DNA of 64,000 nt, from contig CAIOLM010000034.1 of NCBI GenBank assembly GCA_903859205.1, positions 62,001 to 126,000 of the forward strand, written 5' to 3'. Source of the stretch: an uncultured Microbacteriaceae bacterium (GTDB lineage Bacteria > Actinomycetota > Actinomycetes > Actinomycetales > Microbacteriaceae). A program made the translations under genes and the position numbers. Positions 36,820 through 45,315 of the stretch are shown in pieces (positions within the stretch are counted from its first letter, which is position 1; each line of letters opens with the position of its first letter). The notes under the pieces were generated by a model. That model was not told where the DNA came from and did no database searches. It saw nothing but the letters and a program-made list of their open reading frames with translations.

Positions 36820-37506
36820 CTAGCTTTCCTGGGCGACGAAGCCCGATTCCAGCAGGAGGTTGGTGGTCAGGTCGATGTGTTCGCGAAGCAGTTTGGTTGC
36901 CAGTGGCACGTCACCGGCCAGGACGGCATCGGTGATTGCTTGGTGCTCAACGGCGGCGTTGCGCTTCTTGGCTTCACCGATGCGCGCCGACCAGTGGCGG
37001 TAGAGCTCCGCCGAGTCGCGGAGCTGTCCGCAGATGTCGGTGAGGCGCTTGTTGGTGCATCCCTGAAGGAGGGTCGCATGAAAAGCGTTGTGAACCTCGA
37101 CCCAGTCCTCGTTCAGACGGTCTGGGTCGTTCGCGTCCATGGTGGGAGTGTTCGCCATACGAAATTGAGCGGCGAGCACCTCAGATTGCCAGGTGGTATC
37201 TCCTTCAAGAATCGAGTGCTTAAGCGTGAGCGCTTCAATTTCACAACGAGCCTGGGTTAGTGCAACGAGGTCATCTTTTGAGATGGATGTGACACGAAAG
37301 CCCTGCTGAGGAAGGTTCTCGACCAGGCGCTGCTCGACGAGGCGCGACAGCGCTTCACGAATCACGCCGACACTGAAGCCGTAGCGCTCACTGAGCTGTG
37401 CGAACGGAAGCTTGGTTCCCGGGGTGATTCGACCCGACAAAATGTCAGCGCGCAGGCTCTCGTAGACCTGCCCGTGTCGAGTCTTGCTCAGCTGCGAAAC
37501 TGTCAT
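36820..37506 (-). CDS. GntR family transcriptional regulator, FCD subfamily
   Basis: A 228-residue regulator with an N-terminal winged helix (about 5-75; LSERYGFSVGVIREALSRLVEQRLVE is the DNA-recognition segment) and a C-terminal all-helical FCD ligand domain (about 85-220), with His and Asp residues for metal-assisted binding of a carboxylate or sugar acid. It probably senses a pathway intermediate. The gene lies 8 nt after the monooxygenase gene. The palindrome AATTTCGAAATT upstream of all three island units is the likely operator; that pairing is inference. Confidence 0.92.
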   Translation of the reverse strand: MTVSQLSKTRHGQVYESLRADILSGRITPGTKLPFAQLSERYGFSVGVIREALSRLVEQRLVENLPQQGFRVTSISKDDLVALTQARCEIEALTLKHSILEGDTTWQSEVLAAQFRMANTPTMDANDPDRLNEDWVEVHNAFHATLLQGCTNKRLTDICGQLRDSAELYRHWSARIGEAKKRNAAVEHQAITDAVLAGDVPLATKLLREHIDLTTNLLLESGFVAQES

Positions 37507-37514
37507 GCTCCCTG

Positions 37515-39086
37515 CTACCTGCCCGTGACTTCGTGAATGAAGTTCTTTGCGAGTGTAGCGACATCGGCAGCGCTCTCGGCGGAACCGTAGACGTAGAAGT
37601 CGGGTCGAACGAGCGCGGCTCCCGCGCCCATGTCGACAAACCAGTTGGCGTAGTGTCCATCAACATCGGTTACCGCGAGCACATCGTCGCGGTGAGCGCC
37701 GGCGGCATCCACCGTGACGACCTCAATGCCCAGACTTCGGAGCGTTGCGATGGTCGAGGACTCAAGCTCAGCCGCCATCGCCGCATCGCGCATGATGAGC
37801 GCGCCCGGTTGCACGACGTCGTCGAAGCGATCAACGCTCGGATGAGCTGCTGTCGACACCCGCCCTTGCCACGAGAGGTATCCACCAGCTTCGCCGTGCC
37901 AAAGGCCTTCGCCTAGGCGGGGCTTGGGAGGCGGAGCTGCTGGCACGCCGGCCTCACGGTCGGCAATCATCGCGGCGTCTCGTGCGGCTGCAGCTTCTTC
38001 GTCGGGGATGCAGATAATGCTTCCGAGGGCAATCGAGAAGTCAATCATGTCTTTCACGTGCACGCTTCGCTCGGCCGTGAACGTGCTCAGCAGTGCGTCC
38101 TGAGCTTTGCCTTGCATCACAAGATCGAGCTTCCACGACAGGTTGACGGCGTCGCGAACTCCCGAGGCTAAGCCCTGTCCAGCGAATGGCGGCATCTTGT
38201 GCGCAGCGTCACCCATGATGAAGACGCGGCCTGAACGCCACTCTTTGGCCCACGCTGATTCGAAGCGGTAAATGGTGTGACGCTCCATCTTGGCGTTATC
38301 GGGGCGCACATCGAAGGCTGCGAGCAGGTTCCAGATGTTCTCTTCGTTGTCGAGCTCTGCTGGGTTCTCGTCGGGCAGAAGCATGAACTCCCAGCGACGA
38401 CGACCGGGTCCGCCAGGAACGACTGTGGTCGGACGTTTCGGGTCAGCAATTTGGAGCGCGAGGTGCGTGACCTTGCAATCTGGTCCCGGAACGATGTCGA
38501 CCACGAGCCAGTTGAAGAAGTATCCGAGGTCGTTCCATTCGATGTTCTGGCTCTTGCGAGTCTCCGAGTTGGCGCCGTCTGCGCCGATGAGGTACTGAGC
38601 GGTGACCGTTCGTGACGTGCCCGACTCACCATCGGTGAGGTTGACTTTGACAGTGTCTGCGTCTTGGCCCGCAAACGAAACATCGGTGTTCCAGTGGGTT
38701 TCCACGTTTCCCGTTGCGCGCATGCGGGCGTCGAGGTGAGCCTCCATGTTTGGCTGTCCGTAGAAGTAGGTGGTCTGCCAGCCCTGGGGGTCGGGCACGC
38801 TCCAATCGACCTCGAAAAGCGTTTTGTGGTCGGCGTTGACCCAGAGGTAGACGTCGTTGTATTCCTCGAAGGCGTCGGGCATTTTGTCTACGTGCATATC
38901 GGCTGCCTGAAAAATGCGAGCAATCTCAGCGTCGTGGGCGACCGCGCGAGGAAGAAGGTACTGACCGGACTGCTTGTCGGCAATGAGCACTTTATAGCCG
39001 CGACGACCCATCAGCAGGGCCATCATTTTTCCGACCGGGCCCATGCCCGCGATGACGATATCTACATCGGTGTGTGCGCCCGACAT
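37515..39086 (-). CDS. FAD-dependent monooxygenase, phenol hydroxylase/MhpA class
   Basis: A 523-residue group A flavin monooxygenase that would hydroxylate a phenolic or related substrate using NAD(P)H and oxygen. FAD motif VIAGMGPVGKMMALLMGRRG at the N-terminus, DG motif LIGADGANSETRK near 175, and GD motif VFIMGDAAHKMPPFAGQG near 305; a thioredoxin-like C-terminal domain follows. Length and C-terminus match 3-(3-hydroxyphenyl)propionate hydroxylase and resorcinol hydroxylase relatives. I start at 39086 (MSGAHTDVDIV) behind a GAGGAG site 6 nt upstream. First gene of the regulator unit. Confidence 0.9.
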   Translation of the reverse strand: MSGAHTDVDIVIAGMGPVGKMMALLMGRRGYKVLIADKQSGQYLLPRAVAHDAEIARIFQAADMHVDKMPDAFEEYNDVYLWVNADHKTLFEVDWSVPDPQGWQTTYFYGQPNMEAHLDARMRATGNVETHWNTDVSFAGQDADTVKVNLTDGESGTSRTVTAQYLIGADGANSETRKSQNIEWNDLGYFFNWLVVDIVPGPDCKVTHLALQIADPKRPTTVVPGGPGRRRWEFMLLPDENPAELDNEENIWNLLAAFDVRPDNAKMERHTIYRFESAWAKEWRSGRVFIMGDAAHKMPPFAGQGLASGVRDAVNLSWKLDLVMQGKAQDALLSTFTAERSVHVKDMIDFSIALGSIICIPDEEAAAARDAAMIADREAGVPAAPPPKPRLGEGLWHGEAGGYLSWQGRVSTAAHPSVDRFDDVVQPGALIMRDAAMAAELESSTIATLRSLGIEVVTVDAAGAHRDDVLAVTDVDGHYANWFVDMGAGAALVRPDFYVYGSAESAADVATLAKNFIHEVTGR

Positions 39087-39115
39087 GGTGACTCCTCGTT
39101 GAGTTAGGTGTTCAG

Positions 39116-39135
39116 GAGACGCAAACATGCGTCTC
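39116..39135 (-). promoter_or_regulatory. perfect 8-bp hairpin in leader of monooxygenase gene
   Basis: GAGACGCA and TGCGTCTC pair around a four-base loop between the operator pair and the monooxygenase ATG. No U-run follows, so it may be an mRNA-stabilising or processing stem separating the CoA-transferase message from the next unit. Confidence 0.45.
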
Positions 39136-39139
39136 GCGG

Positions 39140-39169
39140 CATTTCGAATCTACAAGAAATTTCGAAATT
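39140..39169. promoter_or_regulatory. tandem GntR-type operator upstream of monooxygenase gene
   Basis: A perfect 12-bp palindrome AATTTCGAAATT (39158-39169) and a second site matching 9 of 12 bases (39140-39151) have centres 18 bp apart, in the 88-nt gap between the CoA-transferase B stop and the monooxygenase ATG. Confidence 0.7.
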
Positions 39170-39174
39170 CTGCA

Positions 39175-39819
39175 CTAATTCTTTACGAGGTCAACGGTGA
39201 AGGTGTCTCCGGTTTTTTCACGCAGCTCTTGCTCGGTGACTCCAGGTGCCATCGCGCGTAGAACGAGTCCGTTCTCGGTCACATCAAAGACCGCTAGGTC
39301 GCTGATGATGATGTCGACGCAGCGCAAACCAGTCAAGGGAAGGTCGCATTCGGCAACGATTTTGGGCGTGCCGTCCTTTGAGACGTGATCGGTCAGCACA
39401 ATGACAAAGGGAGTGCCCGCAACCAGGTCCATCGCGCCGCCCATGCCCTTGACCAATTTTCCGGGGATGGTCCAATTGGCCAGGTCGCCGTGCCCCGAAA
39501 CTTGAAGTGCGCCAAGCACTGCCGCGTGAACGTGCCCACCACGAATCATGCCGAATGAGGTGGCGGAATCGAAGATGCTTGCGCCGGGCAACAGTGTCAC
39601 CGTCTGCTTCCCCGCGTTGATGAGGTCGGCGTCTTCGTCCCCCTCAAAGGGGAAGGGCCCCATTCCCAAGATGCCGTTCTCACTCTGCAGATACACAGTG
39701 ACTCCGGGCGGGAGATGGTTGGCCACGAGGGTGGGGATACCGATGCCTAGGTTGACGTATTGTCCGTCTTTGAGTTCGAGTGCTGCCAGCGCAGCCATTT
39801 CGTCGCGTGTCCAGGCCAT
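39175..39819 (-). CDS. 3-oxoacid CoA-transferase subunit B
   Basis: A 214-residue class I CoA-transferase beta subunit (ScoB/PcaJ/AtoA type). The catalytic Glu47 is in [13 protein letters not shown], which forms the glutamyl-CoA intermediate; [17 protein letters not shown] and [13 protein letters not shown] follow. With subunit A it moves CoA from succinyl-CoA to a 3-oxoacid such as 3-oxoadipate or acetoacetate. It lies 12 nt after subunit A on the same strand. It would serve as the last activating step of the island pathway. Confidence 0.92.
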   Translation of the reverse strand: MAWTRDEMAALAALELKDGQYVNLGIGIPTLVANHLPPGVTVYLQSENGILGMGPFPFEGDEDADLINAGKQTVTLLPGASIFDSATSFGMIRGGHVHAAVLGALQVSGHGDLANWTIPGKLVKGMGGAMDLVAGTPFVIVLTDHVSKDGTPKIVAECDLPLTGLRCVDIIISDLAVFDVTENGLVLRAMAPGVTEQELREKTGDTFTVDLVKN

Positions 39820-39831
39820 GGTCGTGCCCTC

Positions 39832-40539
39832 CTATGCCGTTCGCGGACGAACGGTCCGTTGCTCGATGTCTTTTTCGCGCGGGAGCGCCTGCACCAGGCG
39901 CTGAACGAAAATTCCCGGAGTCATCACCGCGGCGGGATCGATGTATTCACCCTCGGGCAGGATGATTTCGGCCTCGACGACGGTCAACTTTCCGCAGGTC
40001 GCCGCGAGTGGGTTGAAGTTGCGCGAGGTCATGCGGTAGAGCAGGTTGCCGGCGAGGTCGGCCGTGTGAGCGCGGACCAACGAAAAGTCAGTAACGATTC
40101 CACGCTCGAGAATGTACGTCTCGCCGTCGAAGACCTCATGAGACTTACCCTCGGCAACGGGGGTGCCGACACCCGTCTTCGTGAAAAAGCCGGCGATGCC
40201 CGCGCCTCCGGCACGCATCCGCTCAGCCAAGGTTCCTTGCGGGGTGAACTCGACCTCGAGCTTGCCCTCAATGAACTGCTGTGCAAAAAGCTTGTTCTCC
40301 CCGACATAAGAGGCGATGACCTTCCCGACCTGATGGTTTTCGAGAAGGAGCCCGAGGCTCTTGCCATCGATGCCGAGGTTGTTTGAGACGATGGTCAGGT
40401 TCTTGGCGCCGGAGTCGCGCACAGCCTCAATGAGATCGTTGGGGTTGCCACTGAGCCCGAAGCCACCGACGGCCAGGGTCGCTCCATCAAATACGGCATT
40501 GCCAATCGCCTCAGCGGCCGATGACCAGATTTTTGACAT
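39832..40539 (-). CDS. 3-oxoacid CoA-transferase subunit A
   Basis: A 235-residue class I CoA-transferase alpha subunit (ScoA/PcaI type). The N-terminal GATLAVGGFGLSGNPNDLIEA and YILERGIVTDFSLVRAHTAD are family signatures; CGKLTVVEAEIILPEGEYIDP ends the core. I start at 40539 (MSKIWSSAAEAIG), 4 nt after an AAAGGAG site; the longer frame to 40719 crosses the promoter and operator. First gene of the two-gene CoA-transferase unit. Confidence 0.92.
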   Translation of the reverse strand: MSKIWSSAAEAIGNAVFDGATLAVGGFGLSGNPNDLIEAVRDSGAKNLTIVSNNLGIDGKSLGLLLENHQVGKVIASYVGENKLFAQQFIEGKLEVEFTPQGTLAERMRAGGAGIAGFFTKTGVGTPVAEGKSHEVFDGETYILERGIVTDFSLVRAHTADLAGNLLYRMTSRNFNPLAATCGKLTVVEAEIILPEGEYIDPAAVMTPGIFVQRLVQALPREKDIEQRTVRPRTA

Positions 40540-40581
40540 CCATCTCCTTTGACGAACTCTATCCTCGCACCGTCGGGCGAT

Positions 40582-40593
40582 AATTTCGAAATT
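40582..40593. promoter_or_regulatory. GntR-type operator upstream of CoA-transferase operon
   Basis: Perfect palindrome AATTTCGAAATT, identical to the one before the monooxygenase gene. On the minus strand it overlaps the -35 position (ATTATC) of a promoter whose -10 would be TAGAGT, 17 bp downstream, where a repressor would block RNA polymerase. Confidence 0.7.
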
Positions 40594-40619
40594 TTCAGAG
40601 ATGTCAGGTATCGGGGGTG

Positions 40620-40665
40620 AAAAGATTAAGCGCCAGAGGGCCACCACGCGTGATGGCCCTCTGGC
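40620..40665 (-). terminator. intrinsic terminator-like hairpin after accD-accE
   Basis: On the minus strand GCCAGAGGGCCA and TGGCCCTCTGGC (40632-40643, 40654-40665) form a perfect 12-bp stem with a 10-base loop, followed by the T-rich run GCTTAATCTTTT. It lies about 165 nt after accE and would end the accD-accE message before the catabolic island. Confidence 0.7.
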
Positions 40666-40830
40666 TGAGCTCGTCAGGGCAACAACCCGAAAAAGTGCAC
40701 TGACGGGCACTACCGGCATCGGATGGGGGAAAACGATGACGGCTAGTCACCAAGTGTTTCGCGCCCCGCGCCCGCGCGCAAGAGCAAAGTCGTGCCGGTG
40801 TGACTCAAAACCGGGCCGAGTCAGAGACAG

Positions 40831-41043
40831 CTACGCGGTGAACTCGCGACCGAATCCTCGGTCTTCGACCATGTCTTCACGAATGCTGATTTGCGACTTG
40901 GCCCACGAGTTCATTCCGGGCGACTGAACTGCGTGCTCGATGACCGACTCTTCGTTGATCTGCGCGTCGAGTACGGCCCAGACAGCCGCTTTCTCTTCGG
41001 GGGTGACCCCGCGCGTAATGAAGCGCACGTCTTCGATTTTCAC
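40831..41043 (-). CDS. accE: acyl-CoA carboxylase epsilon subunit
   Basis: A 70-residue AccE-like subunit, which in actinobacteria stabilises AccA3-AccD complexes. The recognisable core is [20 protein letters not shown] (about 10-29), typical of epsilon subunits; the rest is variable. It overlaps the accD end by 4 nt, the usual arrangement. Low conservation makes the family assignment partly positional. Confidence 0.85.
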   Translation of the reverse strand: MKIEDVRFITRGVTPEEKAAVWAVLDAQINEESVIEHAVQSPGMNSWAKSQISIREDMVEDRGFGREFTA

Positions 41044-42638
41044 AGCGGGATGTTTCCGTGCTTCTTGGGCGGAAGGCTCGCGCGCTTGCCACGCAGGGCA
41101 CGCATTGCCTTGACGATGGCAACACGGGTGGCGGCCGGTTCGATGATGCCATCGAGCTCGCCACGCTCAGCCGCGAGGAACGGGCTTGCCACGTTGTAGG
41201 TGTACTCATTCGCGAGCTTGGTGCGAACGGCAGCGACGTCTTCGCCGGCGGCCTCGGCGGCCTTGATCTTGTCGCGGTACAAGATGTTGACCGCACCCTG
41301 ACCACCCATCACGGCAATCTCGGCGGTGGGCCAGGCGAGGTTGATGTCGGCACCGAGCTGCTTGGAGCCCATGACGATGTAGGCGCCGCCGTAGGCCTTG
41401 CGGGTAATGACGGTGACCAAAGGAACAGTTGCCTCTGCATATGCGTAGAGAAGCTTTGCGCCACGGCGGATAACGCCGCTCCACTCCTGGTCGGTACCGG
41501 GCAGGTATCCGGGAACGTCAACAATGGTGACGATCGGAATCGAGAACGCGTCACAGAAACGAACAAAGCGGCTTGCCTTTTCACCGGCCTCGATGTTCAG
41601 GGTTCCGGCCATCTGCGACGGCTGGTTGGCGATGATGCCGACCGAGCGACCCTCAACGCGAGCAAATCCGATCACAATGTTGGGAGCGAACAGCGGCTGT
41701 ACCTCAAGGAACTCACCGCGGTCGACGACGTGCTTGATGATTTCGTGAACGTCATAGGGCTGGTTCGGTGAGTCGGGGATGAGCGTGTTCAGGCGCTTGT
41801 CGGCATCTGTTATCTCGAGCTCGACCTCGCTGTCGTAGACCGGGTGCTCTGCCATGTTGTTGTCGGGCAGGTAGCCAATCAGGTTGCGGGCGTAGTCGAG
41901 GGCATCGCTCTCGTCGCTGGCGAGGTAGTGCGAGACACCCGAGACGGTGTTGTGAGCGAGTGCGCCACCGAGCTCTTCAAAGCCGACGTCTTCACCGGTC
42001 ACGGTCTTGATGACGTCGGGGCCGGTCACGAACATGTGGCTGGTCTTGTCGACCATGATGACGAAGTCGGTCAGGGCGGGTGAGTACACGGCGCCGCCGG
42101 CGGCCGGTCCCATGATGATCGAAATCTGCGGGATGACACCCGAGGCCGCAGTGTTGCGACGGAAGATTTCGCCGTACTTTCCGAGGGCCACAACGCCCTC
42201 CTGAATGCGAGCTCCACCGGAGTCGAGCATGCCGATGATGGGCACGCCGGTGCGGAGCGCGAGATCCATGATCTTGATGATTTTCTCGCCGGCGACCTCA
42301 CCGAGCGAACCACCGAAGATGGTGAAGTCTTGAGAGTAGACGGCGACCTGGCGGCCGTGAATGGTTCCGGTTCCGGTCACGACGGCGTCACCGTAGGGGC
42401 GCTTGGCGTCCATGCCGAAAGCGGTCGTGCGGTGGCGAACGAATTCGTCAAGCTCGACGAACGAGCCTGGGTCGAGCAGTTCCGCAATGCGCTCGCGGGC
42501 GGTCATCTTGCCCTTGGCGTGCTGCTTCTCGATAGCGGCCTCACCACTTGCCGTTACCGCTTCGTGGTAGCGCTTCTTGAGGTCGGCAAGTTTGCCCGCG
42601 GTAGTAAACGGGTCAGTCGAATCTGCTTTGTCAGTCAC
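41040..42638 (-). CDS. accD: acyl-CoA carboxylase beta subunit (propionyl-CoA type carboxyltransferase)
   Basis: A 532-residue carboxyltransferase moving carboxyl from AccA3-biotin to propionyl- or acetyl-CoA. Crotonase-like halves carry [14 protein letters not shown] near 55, [13 protein letters not shown] near 130, [22 protein letters not shown] near 200, and [14 protein letters not shown] and [14 protein letters not shown] in the second half. I choose GTG 42638: a TAGTGT hexamer is 7 nt upstream and the longer frame is non-family. Divergent from birA with 42 bp between starts. M. tuberculosis AccD5 is the nearest model known to me. Confidence 0.93.
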   Translation of the reverse strand: MTDKADSTDPFTTAGKLADLKKRYHEAVTASGEAAIEKQHAKGKMTARERIAELLDPGSFVELDEFVRHRTTAFGMDAKRPYGDAVVTGTGTIHGRQVAVYSQDFTIFGGSLGEVAGEKIIKIMDLALRTGVPIIGMLDSGGARIQEGVVALGKYGEIFRRNTAASGVIPQISIIMGPAAGGAVYSPALTDFVIMVDKTSHMFVTGPDVIKTVTGEDVGFEELGGALAHNTVSGVSHYLASDESDALDYARNLIGYLPDNNMAEHPVYDSEVELEITDADKRLNTLIPDSPNQPYDVHEIIKHVVDRGEFLEVQPLFAPNIVIGFARVEGRSVGIIANQPSQMAGTLNIEAGEKASRFVRFCDAFSIPIVTIVDVPGYLPGTDQEWSGVIRRGAKLLYAYAEATVPLVTVITRKAYGGAYIVMGSKQLGADINLAWPTAEIAVMGGQGAVNILYRDKIKAAEAAGEDVAAVRTKLANEYTYNVASPFLAAERGELDGIIEPAATRVAIVKAMRALRGKRASLPPKKHGNIPL

Positions 42639-42645
42639 GGAATCA

Positions 42646-42674
42646 ACACTATCGAAGCCTGCACCAGAGACAAT
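42646..42674. promoter_or_regulatory. divergent leaderless -10 elements for accD and birA
   Basis: TAGTGT on the minus strand (42646-42651) is 7 nt before the accD GTG; GACAAT on the plus strand (42669-42674) is 6 nt before the birA ATG at 42681. Confidence 0.45.
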
Positions 42675-42680
42675 GTTCCT

Positions 42681-43487
42681 ATGACGTTGAGCCGAACCCG
42701 CGAGATAAGTCCCCGCGTCGTGTGGCTCGATGAGATTGGCTCCACGAACACCGAACTTGCCCGCCTTCTCGCTCTTGAGCCGGCGGATGCATGGCCGCAC
42801 TTGGGCGTGGTTGCCACCGACACCCAGACCGCGGGCAAGGGACGGCTGGGGCGAGTCTGGAGCGCTCCGGCGGGTACATCCTTGGCCGCCTCGGTCCTCG
42901 TGCGACCTGGACGCGGCCGACCGTTTAGCGCCGAGGGCTACGGCTGGCTCCCCCTGATCGCCGGAACCGCAATGGCTCGAGCACTTTCTTCGCTGGTGCC
43001 CGCGCCGGCTCAGGTGGAGCTCAAGTGGCCCAACGATGTTCAGATCGACGGCGCCAAAGTCTGTGGAATTTTGACTGAACTGCAGCCGGACGGGTCGGTC
43101 ATTATTGGCTCGGGCGTCAACCTGACCCTCGCTGCCGACCAGTTGCCCACGCCCACGTCGACCTCACTCGCGCTCGCCGGAGCAACCAGCACGGCTGCCG
43201 ATAACGTCTTGGCCGCGTACCTCAGTGAACTCGCCCCCTTGCTCGATCGGCTCGCTGCGACTGGTGGAGATGCGAGTGCCGCCGGTTTGGTGACCGATGT
43301 GAGTACTAGCTGCAGCACAATCGGGCGCAGCGTTCGCGTCGAACTGCCGTCGGGAGAAAAACCGGTCGGCACTGCACTGGGTCTCGACGCCCGCGGCTGC
43401 CTCATCGTGACAACGATGGAGGGGGAAAGCCTCGCTGTGGCGGCCGGAGATGTGACCCACTTGCGGGTAATAATGAATGGTGACTGA
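42681..43487 (+). CDS. birA: biotin-[acetyl-CoA-carboxylase] ligase
   Basis: A 268-residue biotin protein ligase. The catalytic domain starts with [14 protein letters not shown] and has [21 protein letters not shown], the biotinyl-adenylate loop (GRGRxGR-like), and [19 protein letters not shown]; the SH3-like C-terminal domain follows. There is no N-terminal DNA-binding domain, so it is an enzyme without repressor function. ATG at 42681 fits the family start and a GACAAT hexamer upstream. Its 3' end overlaps the PH-domain gene by 11 nt. It would biotinylate AccA3. Confidence 0.93.
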   Translation: MTLSRTREISPRVVWLDEIGSTNTELARLLALEPADAWPHLGVVATDTQTAGKGRLGRVWSAPAGTSLAASVLVRPGRGRPFSAEGYGWLPLIAGTAMARALSSLVPAPAQVELKWPNDVQIDGAKVCGILTELQPDGSVIIGSGVNLTLAADQLPTPTSTSLALAGATSTAADNVLAAYLSELAPLLDRLAATGGDASAAGLVTDVSTSCSTIGRSVRVELPSGEKPVGTALGLDARGCLIVTTMEGESLAVAAGDVTHLRVIMNGD

Positions 43488-44007
43488 ACCCATCGCCATC
43501 GACTCAGAGGGCTACCCTCTGAACACCGGATCGATGCCGGTCAGTATCGTCAACGAAAACCGCATTGCCAAGTTGCGCCATCACGCGGGCTCACTGCTCT
43601 GGCCGGCCCTCGGGTTCATCGTCTTCACCAGTGCGGCCGGATTTGCCGCAGGGTATTTCCCCGATGCCTGGATGCAAATCGCCCTGTGGAGCATCTACGG
43701 AATTTTGGTCATCGCCTTTGTCATTGTGCCGTGGTTGCGCTGGCTCGCTTCGAGCATCACGATCACCTCGCACCGTGTAGTTCTGGCGCAGGGACTACTC
43801 GTTCGTTCACGCCGCGAAATTCTGCTGATGCGGGTTCACGATGTCACCCTTCGTCGCTCCGCGGGCCAAATGCTCTTTGGTTCGGGTGACATCCTGCTTG
43901 GTGTGGGCGCGGAGCAGCCCGTGCGCATCCACGCGGTCCCGCGCCCGAATTTGGTTCTCGCCGCGTTGACCGACCTCGTCCACGCGTCGTCACCGCGCTC
44001 GCGCTAG
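43477..44007 (+). CDS. PH-domain (DUF304/YdbT-like) membrane protein
   Basis: A 176-residue protein with two membrane helices (about 38-60 and 65-90) and a C-terminal bacterial PH domain (about 90-170; SSITITSHRVVLAQGLLVRSRREI). The same gene follows birA in M. tuberculosis (Rv3278c, from memory). Role unknown, probably membrane-associated. Start may be the ATG at 43477 or the GTG right after it. It ends 4 nt into the converging mannosyltransferase gene. Confidence 0.85.
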   Translation: MVTEPIAIDSEGYPLNTGSMPVSIVNENRIAKLRHHAGSLLWPALGFIVFTSAAGFAAGYFPDAWMQIALWSIYGILVIAFVIVPWLRWLASSITITSHRVVLAQGLLVRSRREILLMRVHDVTLRRSAGQMLFGSGDILLGVGAEQPVRIHAVPRPNLVLAALTDLVHASSPRSR

Positions 44008-44747
44008 CGACCGAACAGTCTGGCCAGTCCCCACACGGTGACTTTGCCCATAGCCTCGCGCACGATGGAGCCACTCATCTTCGACTGCCCGTGCTCGCGT
44101 TCGCGAAAAACAATGGGCACTTCGGTTTCGAGGTATCCCGCGTTGCGCACGCGCCTGGTCATATCAATCTGAAAACAGTAGCCATGTGATTCGACATTCT
44201 CGAGATGGATGTCCTTCAGCACGCCCGGCCCAAACGCACGGAACCCGGCCGTTGCATCCTTCACCGCAAGGCCCAGCATGACTCGGGCGTAGGCATTTCC
44301 CGCCCGACTCAGGAGTTCTCGATGCCAGGGCCAGTCGATCACGCTGCCGCCGGCGACCCAGCGCGAACCGATGCTCAGGCCCCAGCCGCTACCCGGGCGC
44401 ACGGCGGCGATGAGCGCCGGGAGCGCGTCGGCCGGGTGTGACCCGTCGGCATCCATTTCTACGACTACCTCATACGAGCGGGCCAGCGCCCACTCAAATC
44501 CGGCGAGGTAGGCGTCACCGAGACCGCTCTTGATGGCCCGGTGCAGCACAAAGATGTTCCCGTCGGTCGCCGCGAAGGCGTCAGCAAGCTCGCCTGTGCC
44601 GTCGGGGCTGTCGTCATCGACGATGAGTATGTGCGCGCTCGGAATCGCTGCTCGAATCGCCGGAACGATGAGCGGCAGGTTCTCTATTTCGTTGTACGTC
44701 GGCACAATGACCAGCGCCGCCGACCCACTCTCGCGAACGTCAGTCAT
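44004..44747 (-). CDS. polyprenol monophosphomannose synthase (GT2)
   Basis: A 247-residue GT2 enzyme like Dpm1/Ppm1 transferring mannose from GDP-mannose to polyprenyl phosphate. Signatures: VIVPTYNEIENLPLIVPAI, LIVDDDSPDGTGELAD (nucleotide Asp), EMDADGSHPADALPAL (DxD), and IGSRWVAGGSVIDW. No acyltransferase domain is fused. It overlaps the GtrA gene by 8 nt. The lipid-linked mannose would feed cell-surface mannosylation; manA, manB and manC in this window supply the donor. Confidence 0.88.
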   Translation of the reverse strand: MTDVRESGSAALVIVPTYNEIENLPLIVPAIRAAIPSAHILIVDDDSPDGTGELADAFAATDGNIFVLHRAIKSGLGDAYLAGFEWALARSYEVVVEMDADGSHPADALPALIAAVRPGSGWGLSIGSRWVAGGSVIDWPWHRELLSRAGNAYARVMLGLAVKDATAGFRAFGPGVLKDIHLENVESHGYCFQIDMTRRVRNAGYLETEVPIVFREREHGQSKMSGSIVREAMGKVTVWGLARLFGR

Positions 44748-45231
44748 TGATGCTCACCCCGGTCGCGCCGCGGTTGCCCGGGTTCCAGACCCAGAAGCGG
44801 TAGAGCACGAAACGCACCAGCGTTCCGAGAACGAGCCCCACGATGTTTGCAGAGATGTTGTCTTCGAGCAGGGTGGTGAGCCCCAGCCAATAGTGCGAGA
44901 TGCCGAGGCAGGCGAGTGTGACGCCCAGGCCGATGAGCGAGGCGGCCACGAACTCCACGAACTCGCGAAGAACGTGCTTGTGACGAACTTTGCGGAAGGT
45001 CCAGTAGCGGTTACCGAGCCAGTTGAAGACGATGGCCACCGATGTGCTGACAAATTTTGCGCCGAGGGCTGCGGTGATCCACCAGGCGTCTGGGCCGTCT
45101 GCCAGTCGCAGCAGGTTGAAGATTCCGACGTCGATGCCCACCCCAATGAGACCCACCACGCCGAACTTGAGAAAGTAGCTCAGCAGGTTCGTCCAGATGC
45201 GCTTGGGCACGGAAGTCGTCGTCACTGTCAT
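44740..45231 (-). CDS. GtrA family membrane protein
   Basis: A 163-residue GtrA-like protein with four helices (about 15-35, 48-68, 85-108, 118-138); VGLIGVGIDVGIFNLLR and FNWLGNRYWTFR are family hallmarks. GtrA proteins are thought to flip or hold polyprenyl-linked sugars. Its 8-nt overlap with the polyprenol mannose synthase supports that link. An equivalent gene (Rv3277) sits in the same neighbourhood in M. tuberculosis. Divergent from purK. Confidence 0.88.
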   Translation of the reverse strand: MTVTTTSVPKRIWTNLLSYFLKFGVVGLIGVGIDVGIFNLLRLADGPDAWWITAALGAKFVSTSVAIVFNWLGNRYWTFRKVRHKHVLREFVEFVAASLIGLGVTLACLGISHYWLGLTTLLEDNISANIVGLVLGTLVRFVLYRFWVWNPGNRGATGVSIND

Positions 45232-45315
45232 GGCGAGCCTTTCGTGTCTGGCATGGGCGAGAATAGAAGAGCGCCGCCTGCTACGCGGCCCCCGGTACCC
45301 GTGAAAGGCACATCA

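Larger units (their letters stand above)
40540..40830. other. intergenic region between CoA-transferase and accE
   Basis: These 291 bases hold no convincing gene. From left to right they contain the CoA-transferase ribosome binding site, a probable TAGAGT -10 on the minus strand, the palindromic operator at 40582-40593, a terminator-like hairpin at 40632-40665, and about 165 bases (40666-40830) in which I see no further defined element. Confidence 0.6.

Noticed and set aside
39116-39135. The 8-bp hairpin as an intrinsic terminator of the CoA-transferase operon
   Set aside because: No T-run follows on the minus strand and it lies downstream of the operator pair, so it is more likely in the leader of the monooxygenase mRNA.
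40601-40927. 108-codon plus-strand frame in the gap before accE
   Set aside because: It contains the perfect terminator hairpin and overlaps accE in antisense; no family resemblance.
42330-42680. N-terminal extension of birA
   Set aside because: The extra residues are antisense to accD and not BirA-like; ATG at 42681 begins at the conserved catalytic domain.
44530-45315. N-terminal extension of purK over two minus-strand genes
   Set aside because: It is antisense to the mannose synthase and GtrA genes; a ribosome binding site precedes the ATG at 45316.
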